A stretch of DNA of 64,000 bases. It comes from Paragonimus westermani (lineage: Eukaryota > Platyhelminthes > Trematoda > Plagiorchiida > Troglotrematidae). The stretch lies in contig QNGE01002706.1 of assembly GCA_008508345.1 (NCBI GenBank), positions 1-64,000 of the forward strand, written 5' to 3'. The notes beneath the pieces are model-generated. The model ran no database searches, had not been told where the DNA came from, and was given only the letters and a program-made list of their open reading frames with translations. Shown here piece after piece: positions 12,501-25,014 of the stretch; the stretch's first letter is position 1; each line of letters starts with the position of its first letter. The position numbers and the translations under genes were made by a program.

Positions 12501-15089
12501 TCAGAGCTCAACTCCGTGGGGTGTTTGGGAATTATCTTTAAACAAACAGGGGAAAGTAGACCAAGTTCTTCATCAGCACAGCTAATGAAAGTTCAAAACG
12601 GGATAACGAAACTGGATTACACCAGACTGACGCCAAGAAGAGGTCGATGGACGAATGGTAATTCCAAATAGTAAACCAACTAACTACTAGGCATCGACAG
12701 ATAGATAATGGTTTGACTACGCGATAGCAGCAAAACGTATTAAGTAACGGAGCAATCCGGTTGAGTTTAGCACCTTTAAAGGGCAACTTTCCACACACTG
12801 ATCGCTGAACATGACACTGACAAATACAGAACAACTTTGACAGCAGCGCAAGTCGACTATTCATACAGCAAACGATTATTGCGTTCGACAACTGTTCAGA
12901 AATACTACTCTCAAATAGGCCATGCCAATAACTTCATGATGGGATGTTTCAAAACTGTCAGAAGTTTACGTATGTCATGAAAACGTTGTTTCCCAAAGAA
13001 CTGGCTACATTCATCAAAAACAAACAATTTTAACCATATGAGACTAAACAATGGGATGTAATCTGTTTGACCGAGTGAAACAGTTAGAAGACCAAAGCAA
13101 ATGATACATTTGCATCAAGAACAAATGACAGAAAGCAGGATGGTTCCCTGGTTTATGTTAAATACCTTGTGAGAGACCAATTTACACTTTTAAAAACTTT
13201 ACGGCTGCCTAGATATCGGCCGGCACACTCCAACTAGGTCGATTTATCACAAGAGATGTGGACTAGCCCAACCATAACAATAGCCCTGGACATAACATCT
13301 GTACACATTCAAAGCTGCTATAGCAACCTGAGTAAGGAACAACAATGATGAAAACAAAAGTACCCGATTGAGAATATAAACAAAATCTTGTGTATTCACC
13401 ACTGGGTTGGCACGTGTGATGTATTTGTGCACAGGCGTTTACTAGAAAGAGAGGACAGAGAGAGCACAGTCTTCTGCCCACAGTCCATTACAACTCTGGA
13501 AATGATAGGACAATACACCTGGTCCAGTTCCACCATCATTTTCGAATTCTCCTCCAAGGACAAAACAGAAGCATCCCATATCCAGTGCATTGAGTAACTC
13601 AACCACTCAATCGATAGGAATAAATGTTGGGAGCAACCGAGTTGAGGACAAGTTTTACAAATGAGATAGCTTGTTTACAATGAATGATTTTGTTAACCCT
13701 CCTTGAAATCTTTTGAAAGTTATTTACTGTTCCCTTTCAAAAAAAGAGGCTCAAGAAAATGAGAGCTGTCAGTTGCCTCGAATGATCTGCTTCGGAATAG
13801 ATGAGACATTGAACAGAGACAAGAACACTAAAACCGCTGTGGGTTCTAGTTGTATTCAGAGGAATGAAAAACGTCAGATGACAAAAACGATATCCTGCAA
13901 ATGTAAGATCAATCGTGAAATGTGGATCACTCACAATTCAAATGACATCAAACAATGCTCAGTCTGAAGAGTGAATTCACCAACTGTGACCAACGTGAAA
14001 ACAAAAAACAGTGGCTCTTACATGAATTGTTAAGCGCACAGATCGATTCGAAAGGTGAATGACGTTCACGACTCAATTCACAGCAAACGAAGTTTAGTGC
14101 CTAGCTGGTTTTAGCACATACAAGTTGACTACATTTAAGCAACAAGGTATCACGCAATGCTCGTTCCTTTTTTCAGGCTAGTCACACGCTTATGATTGGA
14201 GAGAATGCAAGAATTCACACCGTAATTAAAAAGGTACTCGACACGTTTGTGGCGGTCAAGTAGGTACAACGTGAATACACGTGATTCGCATTAAACATCA
14301 GAATTTTACAGCAGACTTGCAACAAAAAACAATTACTGAAGTCAGACTCAAGGTCCATAAACAAACAAACTGTAACATCTCACGTATTTTTTCATATAAT
14401 CCAGTGACTGAAATCGCAAATTCAGATGTATCTTATTGATAAAGAATTTGCGGTACGGGAATTCTGGTCGTTTTGGACACTAGTCAAGAGTGGTCACACT
14501 TTTCACATTCAAACAGAGCTTCAGTTAACCAGAAGTACACTACTCCCGAAGTTATAGAGAGTTGGATCTTGTCACTAGGTAACACGGGTTTAGTAACGAC
14601 ACAATGAAGCAGCATTTCACGGTCTGCTCCAAAGGTAACACATGTATACTGATTGTCACAAGTACACTATCAACGTTCCACAGTACGACTTTACATTTGA
14701 GGGAAATATAATGTGAATTTCTCATCGGAGCTGTATACAGACATTGTTATCAAAATAAACTCAAATGTGCTCAGATGGACAGTGATTAACAAATCGTATT
14801 ATTTAAACTATGGACCAGAGTCACATCACCACCGCCACCACTCATTTTTGATTACGCATTAATTGTGACAGCCACTGGGCCGCAGCGGTCAGTAACGACA
14901 TCGGACGATGTGTTCGCCGCTAGATTTTCATCATACAGCATTCCAAGTTCACTTTACCCAATCATTCACAAACACGGATACACGTGCACGGAATCCCGCA
15001 GCCTTGATCATCAAGACCTGTTGTAGCCAAGGAAAACTTCTGCTCAGGTGCTCTCCAAACTCACGACTTCTTTTTACAAGATTCCATAC

Positions 15090-15107
15090 GATAAGCCATG
15101 GCTTATC
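15090..15107. repeat. perfect 18-bp palindrome
   Basis: GATAAGCCATGGCTTATC equals its own reverse complement, centred on CCATGG. It lies in intron sequence with no neighbour to suggest a function. Confidence 0.6.
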
Positions 15108-16035
15108 TATGCGAATAACCAAGCCGATTAGGACATTTCATTGCTCGTTCGACTCACGGCGATAAGCAACTGGTGGCGTTTACAGCAAACCAAGTCAGAT
15201 AGTTATAACGAACGTTAACATCCGGTACAGTTATTCCAAAACACTCAGATACTAGAGTTAATTTTTGTAATTCGTTTAGTCCACGTCGCATGATCGTATG
15301 ACTATCAGCATTACAAAACGTTTGCCAATGTGAACAGAACAAAATCCTCTTTTCTACACTTCGGATTTATTTGCATCATACATTAGGTGCAGGTAGACCG
15401 TTTGTTGCGAGGATCGAATTTAGAGGACTCGTTCATTTGGGCATATGTGCATACGAAATTTGTCGATTCTGTAACGTGATCAATTTATGACTGTTATGTT
15501 CAAGGTTAGGGGTGGTTACCACCATAATCATGTTCGAGAAAATCTTAAAAGTGGGCGATGGCAGCAGAACTGTTTTTGGTCCAAGGCGTATGAAACACAA
15601 GACTTAAATTTAATTAGCACTGGCCAGTGATGAAATTTTTACACTTGTAACCAATTAACCGTTTTAAAATCAGACATATATTTTAGAACACTTGAACCAA
15701 AACAGATTCTGATGAAGTTAAACATATTGTCCTGCATGCCCTAGAATTGAAATGAATCTAGAGCGAACTTGAGGAAATAGACATTTCTATTTCCGATATT
15801 TCGGTTACCATGAGTAACCTCTGTTAAGGTGACTTTGAAATCAAATGACCATACGAATAAAACATGTTAGCAGACAACTAATCCAATCATACGGTTGTGG
15901 TTGGCTGTTTATCTTTTAATCGAGTCCAGACGCTGTCCTCTATGTAGGCGTCTGCTTACGACACCGCATGTGAGATTGACAGGGATAGTTTGCTCGATAT
16001 GACTCCTGCAGCTTCCACCAGGCTCATTCCGTGTC

Positions 16036-16036
16036 N
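16036..16036. other. ambiguous base (n)
   Basis: This single undetermined base, just outside the recognisable end of the Penelope-like endonuclease, is the only n I noticed. It probably marks an assembly or base-calling uncertainty in repetitive sequence. Confidence 0.95.
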
Positions 16037-16072
16037 GGCAATCCACCACATGATGTTTAGCCAGGTGTGTGA

Positions 16073-16380
16073 TCAAGCCTGTCCAATCAGAACGAGGGTT
16101 GGCACCATCACTGGGGTTGACACAGGCAGTGTGTGTTGGTCGGTGTGAGATTTGAAACCTTGATGTAAGATCCGAATTTCTTCATAATCGATTTTATGCT
16201 CCTCAGCCAACGCATGTAATACTATGGCCGGGTCAAGTTCTGGTATTTTTTTGAAAATAATGTATCTGTTCACGGAAAACGTGTTTTATGTTCTGTAATT
16301 CGAACCCTCAACCGTCCGGATGTCTGGCCAACATATTCAACCGGGCACGGTATGCAGTTTATCATATGAACGTAATTGGT
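16073..16380 (-). pseudogene. GIY-YIG endonuclease domain remnant of the Penelope-like element
   Basis: The minus-strand reading contains INCIPCPVEYVGQTSGRLRV followed by RITEHK, matching the C-x2-C, 'YVGQT' and R...EHK pattern of Penelope-like GIY-YIG endonucleases, which nick target DNA for insertion. A TGA at 16272-16270 interrupts the frame just after EHKTRFP. The frame then continues through HALAEEHKIDYEEIRILHQG, corresponding to the 'H.A.EH...D....ILH' part of the family. The in-frame stop makes it a pseudogene. About 100 residues are recognisable, close to the whole domain. Confidence 0.8.
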
Positions 16381-16589
16381 GCGACCGTGTGGTTGAAGTG
16401 AATCTTTCGCCTTCATTGAATGGCGTTATACGGTGTTATCGAAGCGAAAGATTGTAACCATTTCATAGTCCGTTAGGACTTTCTTGAGTGTTCTAGACGT
16501 ACCCATTCGATGGAGCATATTCTTATCTTGTTTGATTGTACGATGGATATGGTCATATGTTTATTGATAAACGGTTTTGAAAACTTGTC

Positions 16590-17490
16590 TCAAAACATTG
16601 CAGTGAAAAGGACAAATTCATGTTCACAGCTGGCTTTGTTGGTACGGTTCTTTTTAGTCCTGTTGGTTGGTGCCAAGACAATTGCAAGTTTGACGCACTG
16701 TAGATATGTTGAATCAAAATTCAAGCGTCGGTAGGGGTTAGTTGGTTTCCGGTGGATGATGATATCAAACACCTGTCGCTCATTTAATGTTAGCTGATAA
16801 TCTAGGAAGTCTATAGTGCTGTGCTTATCTCCTGATTCAATTGTTAACTTGATATCGCTGTAATGCTCATTTAGAAAATGGAGGAAGGTTTCTTTGTGGC
16901 TAGACCTTATTACCACAAATGTGTTATCTACATACCTTGGCCTTATCAGTGGAGGGTTGGCAAGGTTGAGCAATGCTCGTGTTTCGCTATGATGTAGGAA
17001 AATTTTGACAACTAACAACAAGACGGATGAACCTATTGGCACACCGTGCACTTGACGATACAAAGCGTTTGCGAGCGTGAAATAAGTTGTGATCGGGCAT
17101 ATCTCAATGCCCGACACGTTTTCGGATAAGGTCAAAGTTGTTTTGCATCCAGTAATGTCATCATTGCTTGAAACAGGGAACAGAAGTGTCAAACTATCAC
17201 GTATTGGTGTCTGAAGCAGTAACATCAGAGCTGATAACCAGTTCATCGCTAGGTTTTTGTACGGATCCAGAATTGTGTTTAGATATCTGGCCAGTTCGCA
17301 AGCTAATATACCCATCACACATATTGTGAACCGAACTACCTGTGCAACTTACAAATAAAATGGCCTGTTTCACACAAATACGTATTAACAACAGCATTTT
17401 TTTGTGGATTCACGAGTCACTGAGCGAACAATATTTCGACCTACCTAAATCCCATATAAACAGAAGAAAAAAGACTCCCGGAATCGGTTT
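16590..17490 (-). pseudogene. Penelope-like reverse transcriptase remnant, catalytic residues lost
   Basis: The longest uninterrupted part (17318-16590, 242 residues) includes RYLNTILDPY, the RT block YRQVHGVPIGSS, the palm motif YVDN (16934-16923), the segment FLDYQLTLNE and the end-of-domain HRKPTNPYRRLNFDS. In the family the palm motif is YVDD and motif A contains an Asp in 'FDVSS'. Here the second Asp of YVDD is Asn, and motif A reads LLFPVSS, with Pro in place of Asp. With these losses polymerisation would not be expected. Upstream, related sequence continues in shifted frames to about 17490. The reading ends shortly after the RT domain and does not run into the endonuclease without stops. 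Confidence 0.85.
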
Positions 17491-18771
17491 AATTGGAACG
17501 GACTTAATGTACGGTATAGATATACAACTAAACTCCTTCCGCAACGAGTCGAGAAAACTGTGACACAGCACCCGTTCTATCTTATACTCTGAAGTGGTGT
17601 GTTGGATGTGTTGAGAGGTTGGGATTACACCGGGCTTCTCAACTTCCGAAGTTTATGCGTTGGCCAAAAATCAAAGCTCAACAGCACAAAATCTAAGCGT
17701 TTCTGAGTTCCGATTGCTCTAGCAAACGGTTGTTAAACCGATAACTTTCTGATATTATTGGATTGACACAATGAGACAAAATCCATTTAGCAAACAAACC
17801 CGAAACAGGTACCTTCAACTGCTTCTAAGCGTGCAGTGACGAAATTTGAATGAGGTAGCTTGGAAATGTGCAAGATATTTCACAAACTTTCACGAATTAC
17901 GGATGCGTTTTAGGTTCTCTCAAAACTTTCCAAAATCGTAAAAGCTATGCTCCCTCTTATCTAAACTGCCTCATGCGTGACAGCCCTTGATCACTGAGTG
18001 CTGGCCAGTTTCTGAAAGTTCAGTGACAAACCAAAGTGAGTGCCCTGTCTGTCGTTAACGCCAAAGTTTGTACACGCGCAAATAGGACAATTCTATAAGA
18101 ATGAAGTCACAAAAAGGCGTTTCCCAGAAAGATGAAGAGTGAACAGAACATGCAGATATGTTCGCTTCGTAGCAGCGAATTAAATCATAGTGAACTAGGC
18201 AAACACTGTGAATCGCGTTCATAGGAGGCAAAACCTACGTTGAAATTTGAGTGGTGAGTAACTTAACCTAATTTCTATCTACTTACTAACAGTTGGGAAA
18301 AATATGGCTCAGTTTTGCCAATGAAACTGAAACATTGGACTTGACCGAGAAGTCGTGATCGCGGGTTATCGATTAGAGTTAGTAACTGTATCTCCTTTCC
18401 AGATGATCAGGCAACTCGAACATCACTTGTACCAAAGTTGTACATAACGAAAAAGAGATCAAATTCCGGTCGTATCAAACATATATATTGCTGAGATATT
18501 CTAACAAAAGTTAAACTCAAGTATAGTGGTGTTTCCAAAAGAATCTGAACAAAGGAATTATCTGAGTGTGTAAGTTGTGTTTAATGTTAACAAACAAAAT
18601 TCTCAACTACTCAGCGATAACAATGAAAACGATTAGAAACGCATTATGAAAAATCAGGACAGAAATACTGTACAATCAACTCTGTGTAAAAACGCGTGGT
18701 GAGCCACATCAATTGATTTGCGCGTAAAAAACACGTCATAATGCGCATAGTTCGTTTGCAAGCAGACCCAC

Positions 18772-18930
18772 CTGGAAGACTGGTGCCCAACGCAACAAAC
18801 GTGATCGCAGTCACTGCGTCAGTCAGACCGACAGAGCAGCCAAACGACGAGGCCATGTCTCCAATAACCGCGGTCAGCACGCCAATCACAATGATGCAAA
18901 CAGAGAAGCACCACCAGCCTCCTCCGTAAT
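18772..18930 (-). CDS. Na+/Ca2+ exchanger, exon with a membrane segment and start of the alpha-2 repeat
   Basis: This 159-bp exon (two bases, 52 codons, one base) starts after an acceptor reading CCTTCCCCAG and ends at a donor GTGGGT. The product contains YGGGWWC, a membrane segment (CIIVIGVLTAVIGDMASSF) and CSVGLTDAVTAITFVALGTS before LP. The last part is the first half of the alpha-2 repeat, whose GTS(L/V)P motif is nearly invariant in SLC8 exchangers and helps line the ion path. The final G of the exon joins AC of the next exon to give Asp, restoring the family's LPDTFASK. An alternative reading into the intron (LPG then cysteine-rich sequence) is simply read-through past the donor. Confidence 0.96.
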
Positions 18931-21900
18931 CTGGGGAAGGAGAATATGGGACGAGGTCGAATCACCAATTGATAACAGACTACCTATACACACATCGTTT
19001 TCAGACTAAAAAACGGTCTCATATTCGCGTGAAAGAAAGGGCCAGTACTCAAACCGCCTTCTGTGCATGACAAAAGATTAGCTCTGATTCGGATAGGCAA
19101 ATCGATTAAACACTTTGGTGTGGGCTGGTATTGGGATCGATGGTCAAGTTTTCCTATCCTGAGTGCGAGTGGGTGGGGTCATACTGTCATTCTAGCATGC
19201 TCGAAAGCAGACATACAGTGAACCAAAATGGGAACTTGGCTGCGGGTAGTATGTCATGTTCAGATATAACCACGCAGTCGCGTTTGAGGCGTTAGGTGGA
19301 CTAGGTATGTGGCTCCAACAGTGACTAGCTGAAGCTCTAGTGGCGAATGTCATCTTACCTAGTTTGTGAACAACTAGAGATATGGTTTGAGTTATGTGGC
19401 TATTGTCTAGTCGTCATTATGCTTTGTTGAGTCGGAATTTTCATGAAATTTGTGAGAAAACTGTTCCAGTTGAAAACACTATCCACTGAATTCCGCAGTT
19501 CAGTGGTAAGCCATCTTACCAGCAACCGCAGAAAACACCGAGCTAGAAATAGTAACCGGAATAGATGCGTGTGTGCAACAGTTGAGTCAAACTCCCATCG
19601 ACTGATGCTGTGTAATTCGGTTTGTGAAAAGCACGTCCCACATGGTACACGGATGTTATCTCTCCGGTACAGATTGAGAATTATGTATACTCTGTTCTGG
19701 AATTTTGAGTGATCAAGTACCAGTAGAATGGAAACAAGCTGTTTTTGGTTGTTAAATTAACCCGCCCAAGATTTGGTGCTTCTCCGAAGTGGGTTTCAAG
19801 TAAAATCGAATGAAAGACTGCGCTGTAGTTAGTAACTTATTTGCAAATTAGTTGTACCGTCTATCTCACATTCAATCGAATCCATGGATTAGTGTAAGTT
19901 GTAGTAACACCTACTGCCATTGTGCGAAAACCCCGATTGTCTAGAGTAGTATAGCTTTTTAAGGGAAGATGGGATAAGTGGCGTTGGTAGACGCCAGTGT
20001 GACCTGTTCGACAAATCCTGCTGGGGCACCCGATTCTGTGGATCATTTGTTGGACTCCATGAGAGATTGGGACGTGTGGGCAACCGAATCCAAATATGAA
20101 ATTCTCGAGCTTCTGGCGTGGCTTCGTAGCCCAGCTAGTAGAGCGTTTGTCGCGTTTGGGCGTGCTATTTCTATCGGTGGCGTGAATCTAGCGGAATCCC
20201 TAACTTTTCACATTTATCTCATCTAAATGATCAAATCTACCGAAATACTAATTAGTGAGTAGCATGTGTTTATTGGTCGAAATTCGTCGAAAGCACATGG
20301 CCGGTCTCGCGGCTGTTGCCACACACAAAGTATGCGTACCTGGTGAACTCAGACTGCACATCCAACTACAGGACCATCAGTTTTTTTAGACTAAGTCGCA
20401 GACGAGTGCGTGCTGAACGTAGCTAATTCGAGGTACACTCAACGGTGCACAGATTTATCGGAGCATATCAAATGAACTCACCAAACTAGGAGCGCACATA
20501 GTACTTAATTTTTTTTAAAGTACCGATAATGTCGGCTGAGTAATCATAAGTATAAACAAAACCCCACATGTTTGATATGACAGACGAGCTGGTTTTGAAG
20601 AGAAATTAATTCGATAAGCAGACTCATATTTCATCATCCATCATTGACATTTGATTGCAGCATGTTCAATTCACTTTTTATATGAAAGATAAGCTCACAT
20701 TCAAAATGATTGAAATATCAGAATAACAACAAGGATTTGATTGTTGTTTCTCCCAATTGTGGATTTATCTACTCCTAAATAAGATTTGAACTTTGGATGA
20801 CCATTGCTCAGGAAACGATGTTTTATGAAAAATATTACTCCCAAGTTCATCGAGACCAGATTCATCGCCAGTCGTCCGATGTGCATTATCTTAGCTTATG
20901 AAGGAATTTGCAACCCATCCCCAATCTTCGTAACAAGCAACATTGTGCTTTTCATTATCAATATGCTTTTCTGTGGAACCAATGAATGAATCGCACCGTA
21001 AGTGTCTTGCCCTATCAAATCACAGTTAGCATTTCTCATTGAGTGTGCACAGTTTTACTTTAATGATGATTAGATTTTCTTTCGCGTGGTCAAAACTCAA
21101 ACATAAGTTGTCTCAGTTCTCATCAACGTCGTTGTGGAAGACAACGTTATGCCAGAATAGCAGATAATACAGGTGACTAATTTTCCTGCCGGGAATCATC
21201 CAACTGGTGCATGACGTGACAGATGATAGTACTTCGAATCAACTATTTCGCATAACCAAACAAATCAAGTGGAATTATGATGACATAAGTACCAACTTTG
21301 ATAACTACATAGGTGACTGTCAGTGGCGAATTGAACAGGGTGTTTGACCCGAGAAATTTGCGACAAATAAAGCAATGCACGGTCTGAATCAAAGCATGAA
21401 CTGAAGGCTCCGCGTAAGTGTACACACTGGTATAATTATTTCATTGCAGTCTTACTGAATAATCAAACTGTCTTAATCGATAAATTATCGTTCTTAACGA
21501 TCGTTTCGTGGAATGTATGTATCGACTGGATCATCTGTTGCCCAGTGTGACAGCCCGTCTCAGTATATATTACATAGTTTGGAGCCAATCACTAATGACA
21601 GACGACTGGTTTGACAGCTCAACACTGATTGACGAGTTTTTCATCAGTCCGGCGAGGTCGGTTGACTTCAGATATTTAGATTGTTTCTTTTAATAGTGAC
21701 TAGACATCAAGATTCGTCTTAACACACAACCAGAGTTCTTCTAAGTATACAGTCTACAATACAGAGGGGTAGATGGAATACACGATTTGTATTCGGACGA
21801 CTACTCTTAACACAAAAAGTTTCTTCCTTCATATGCCTCAAGCAGATTATACAACAAAACAGTTTCTCATGGTTGGTTTAGGTGTAACTCACTGCAGGGA

Positions 21901-22989
21901 TGTGTACGGAAAATAAGAAACGCTTAGTTTCAGGGTGAATATCCAAAGACGTCTAAAACATTACGAACTCTGATTATCCCAGTGTCTACTGCTAGTGGTC
22001 ATGAGATGGGTAGTGTTCGGTCAAAAGAGGAATGCGTTTCCAAACAGTCAATATCTGTTCTACAATAAACGGTGCTCGCGAAGAAGATAGTTCATACAAT
22101 AGAAGCTTTTATCCTTAACACGAGGATTGCTGGTTCAGATCTAAGTTCAGCCTACTCTATCTGGTTAGCTCAAACAAAGAGGAAATCGATCACAATGAAG
22201 CGACGATTTGAGAGTAAGCACTGAGAAAGTGTTATTTAAAAAACGCCGTTGAGGAATAGTTGTTGGATTTCCACCAGCTGTCATTGCATCACTTTTCGAA
22301 ACTTAAAATGGAACGAACGTAGGTCAGTTCCGTTGTGCGAGGAGCACCACGATAACGCCAAAGGCAGAAGATTCGTTTACAGTTCGGCACAGCCGATGGC
22401 AACTGACTAAGGCAACTAGAAAGAGTTAGAAGGTCATTTATCATATAGTAAAATATATGGCAGAACAGATAACACACGATAAACAAGTGCTGGTTCAGTA
22501 GTGAAGAAGAGGAAAGAACACTAAGCGAATACGATCGACCGGTTCGCAAACTAGTCGACAGAACCTAGTCAATACTAAGCCGAAATCTGAAGAGTGAATT
22601 TAACCAGCAGCAACAATAAAACAACATTAGATGATAGGGACACTGCCACAAAAAAACCGTGTGACAAAGGTAGACACGAGACAAGATTAAATTATAGAAA
22701 TTAAAACGATCCACTGCGAAAAGAAACAAAAGAGTACTATTGCACATGCAAGAGATCGACAAGAGTAAGTGTTTAAACATCTATATTTAAAGAGGCCTAG
22801 TTTATAAACAGCATACAATCGCAAACAAGCAGTTCAGCACCACATGAAGGTGATACCTTCACTGTCCTCACATAACGGAAGGATTGAATTACGTGAGATG
22901 ACGAAAAACCCGTCGAAATCTCTCATCGGCTAAGAAAAAAGCCAGCAAACTACAGCTAGCATGAACAGTAAGAGAACAGTTAGGGTTAC
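18931..22989 (-). other. exchanger intron, about 4.1 kb
   Basis: The donor GTAACC begins at 22989 and the acceptor AG is at 18932-18931. The intron holds a tRNA-like relic at about 20120-20200. Otherwise it is low-complexity AT-rich sequence with short motif-free open frames. Confidence 0.9.
20120..20200 (+). repeat. tRNA-derived SINE relic
   Basis: TAGCCCAGCTAGTAGAGCG at 20127-20145 is close to the D-arm and A-box region of animal tRNAs (TAGCTCAGTCGGTAGAGCG type). GGCGTGAATCT about 40 nt later is a decayed B box. Acceptor pairing is lost, so this is not an intact tRNA gene. It differs from the 7990 family and more resembles a tRNA-Lys or Arg-type head. A short open frame (19978-20226) crosses it and is best seen as non-coding. 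Confidence 0.45.
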
Positions 22990-23109
22990 CTGTGGGTGGA
23001 ACGAAGGCGAACAGAACTTTCCAGAAAACTGTCAGAAAGTGCATCACGTAGTTCATACAGGAGGGCAATTTCTCCTCCTCTTCTTCATCTGCATTGTCAC
23101 TTTCTCCAC
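22990..23109 (-). CDS. Na+/Ca2+ exchanger, exon with acidic loop end and first C-terminal membrane segment
   Basis: This 120-bp exon (two bases, 39 codons, one base) has an acceptor reading CCACTTCAG and a donor GTAACC. The product starts GESDNADEEEEEKLPSC, an acidic linker ending in the conserved KLPSC, then NYVMHFLTVFWKVLFAFVPP, a near-identical match to the first membrane segment after the large cytoplasmic loop in NCX proteins. The first two bases GT complete Gly with the G that ends the 24915 exon, giving the family's VSAG-E junction. The last G joins AT of the next exon as Asp. The acidic run is typical of this linker in animals. Confidence 0.96.
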
Positions 23110-24914
23110 CTGAAGTGGACGGAATAAAACCACATGGTTAATTGACGCATCTGTCACAGACACTAGTACAGAGAAGAGCCAGTTACTGAGCTAGCCATAA
23201 AGAGCACACCCACATAGCCACAAGCATTCAGAACTGAAAACAGTCTTGTTGGAGTAAGTCCAACAGATAGGGAAAACAAAAGGAACTCAGAAAGTTTTCA
23301 GATCACAAGCAATACTAGTGAAGACAAAAGTATCAGGTGGAATATTCAGGTTAGAGTAACAGGCAAAAAATATCAGACTGAAAAAAGAGCGTTTTTCTTT
23401 AGAGATGTCCATGTTGATCGGTAATTCGAACGCATGAGGAAAAACAGGTAAGTGAACTTGCTCCATACCCTATTCATTGTAATACCAGTCTTTCTGTTTC
23501 TCAAACTGGTCAGCTCACCTACTCGTAACACGAACTGAACAGAGAAAACGTTAAGTAAGGTGCAAACCACAAGGCAAGCGGTTTATATTCAAACCACTGA
23601 CAATGTCGACTAAGCTATCATTTACATCCGGCTACCAAATCACCAGATGCCTACGTGACCAGCAAACATCAGGTGAGTGCATCAACTTGGAGAATACAGA
23701 ATAATTTGCGGTGTCCATTTAATTCTTTCGCGGCTGTTTGTTGAAGTAAACTTTCTGAGGTAAAATTGTTTTCCTATAAAGATCATTAAATGAAATTTTA
23801 CATTCACTCGTTTGTAGGCAAAAACTAACTGACTTGTCAATATACAGAGTATATTGCAAAATGACGAGATAGCCAAAAGTTGCTGTTGGGAGTTGAATAG
23901 CACCGTTTTCCGGGATAACATAGGGTCTGTTTCGAGCACGTGGACATGTATCTTATTTTCAACATCGAAACACAGATTTACACAGCGAAAAAAAATACAC
24001 TAGAAATTAGACTGGTGGGCCTACGACAGTGGTCCGTGGAAGATGTAGAGAACGCCGGATGACGATAAAGTGAAGAGAGCGTCGGCCAATCTTCACACAA
24101 GTACTGTTCGCATTTCCGGCTGTGTTTCCCATTATTTTGCAACCTCCTTTTAAAAAGGAACAATCACATATCGATCAGCGTTTACTATATAGCCCACACT
24201 ACAGTTACACGAATAATTTTATGAGCAGTCACTTGCATTGGATATGTACTCTGGTTGCATTTGCTGAGAGGATTGGTAACATCTTGGTCCACCGTAATGC
24301 ATTTAATCTCATGGTATTGTTATCGTCGATATCGTTGCCCAATAGTTATACGGAAGGAGAACCACAGAAATAATCTGCTTGGGAGCCAATGAGAAATAAG
24401 ATTACTGTATTTTCTAATGAATTACAAAAAGTATACATAGCCTTCAAAGCTTCTGTGGAGTTTGACTATTCGGTCCTTGTTACATACAAGTGTACTTGGA
24501 ATGTATGACAAGCCACTCGAAAGATCACCACATAGTTTCACTCTTCTTATTGCCTCATTCAAGAAACAAGGATGTTGAATATAGCAAAGTTTTTGACTAG
24601 ACATATTCGACTAGAAAAAAACATTCAGTGTGTACAGAAAGTGAAGGGGGGAGGAGAAAAATAACAGTCGAATAGATCAAAACTAATTATGATAACAATT
24701 TATGGAGTCCTGAATGCGCGCGATATTAGACGGGGATACACCGTAAATAAAGGAAAGTAGGATCCACACCAACGGACGCGATGAAAAAAACCTGCGTTTT
24801 TCTGTTGCTTTATGAAGGGGAAATGTGGAATACGGACAGAGAACTTTACTTCGCAAACACCCACAGACTCATCAGGTGCGTGAAGATGGTTGGCAGATAG
24901 GGCGAACTGCTTAC
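23110..24914 (-). other. exchanger intron, about 1.8 kb
   Basis: The donor GTAAGC begins at 24914 and the acceptor AG is at 23111-23110. I see no repeats or further coding sequence beyond short chance frames. Confidence 0.9.
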
Positions 24915-25014
24915 CTGCGCTGACGGTTACAGCTTCCACAAACTGTTCTTTCCAAGAGGAAGTGCCGACGACCAAGGCCCACTTGCCTTGTTTCACTAGA
25001 CGGTCAACTGTGTT
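24915..25014 (-). CDS. Na+/Ca2+ exchanger, exon at the end of the cytoplasmic loop
   Basis: This 100-bp exon (33 codons plus one base) lies between an acceptor in the pyrimidine-rich GGTCTCTCTACAG and a donor GTAAGC. The product reads NTVDRLVKQGKWALVVGTSS then WKEQFVEAVTVSA. This matches the conserved segment directly before the acidic linker of animal NCX proteins, including the VVGT(S/N)SW(K/R)EQF signature. The upstream and downstream open frame in the same reading is intron. Both ends fit neighbouring exon phases: the first codon starts on base one after the exon ending in ESYEFR, and the final G joins GT to make Gly. Confidence 0.95.

Larger units (their letters stand above)
16060..17500 (-). 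mobile_element. degenerate Penelope-like retroelement (RT plus GIY-YIG endonuclease)
   Basis: On the minus strand, pieces of a Penelope-like polyprotein follow in the expected order. A stretch resembling the 'YGLPK...RP' region before the catalytic domain lies near 17490-17340, then the reverse transcriptase core (17318-16590), a linker, then the C-terminal GIY-YIG endonuclease (16380-16073). This RT-then-GIY-YIG order defines endonuclease-bearing Penelope-like elements. The copy carries frameshifts (for example between the YLNTILDPY frame and the preceding VSCTGS frame), in-frame stops in the linker, and lost catalytic residues, so it is not active. Exact ends are not visible: I found no terminal repeats or target-site duplication, and the limits given are of recognisable coding similarity only. 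It sits in the same orientation as the host exchanger gene. Confidence 0.85.
9565..18771 (-). other. exchanger intron, about 9.2 kb
   Basis: The donor GTGGGT is at 18771-18766 and the acceptor CAG ends at 9565. The intron splits the alpha-2 repeat between Pro and Asp of the LPDTFASK stretch. Its one clear content is the Penelope-like element at 16060-17500. A perfect 18-bp palindrome lies at 15090-15107. I found no other supported gene; the remaining open frames are short and motif-free. Confidence 0.9.
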
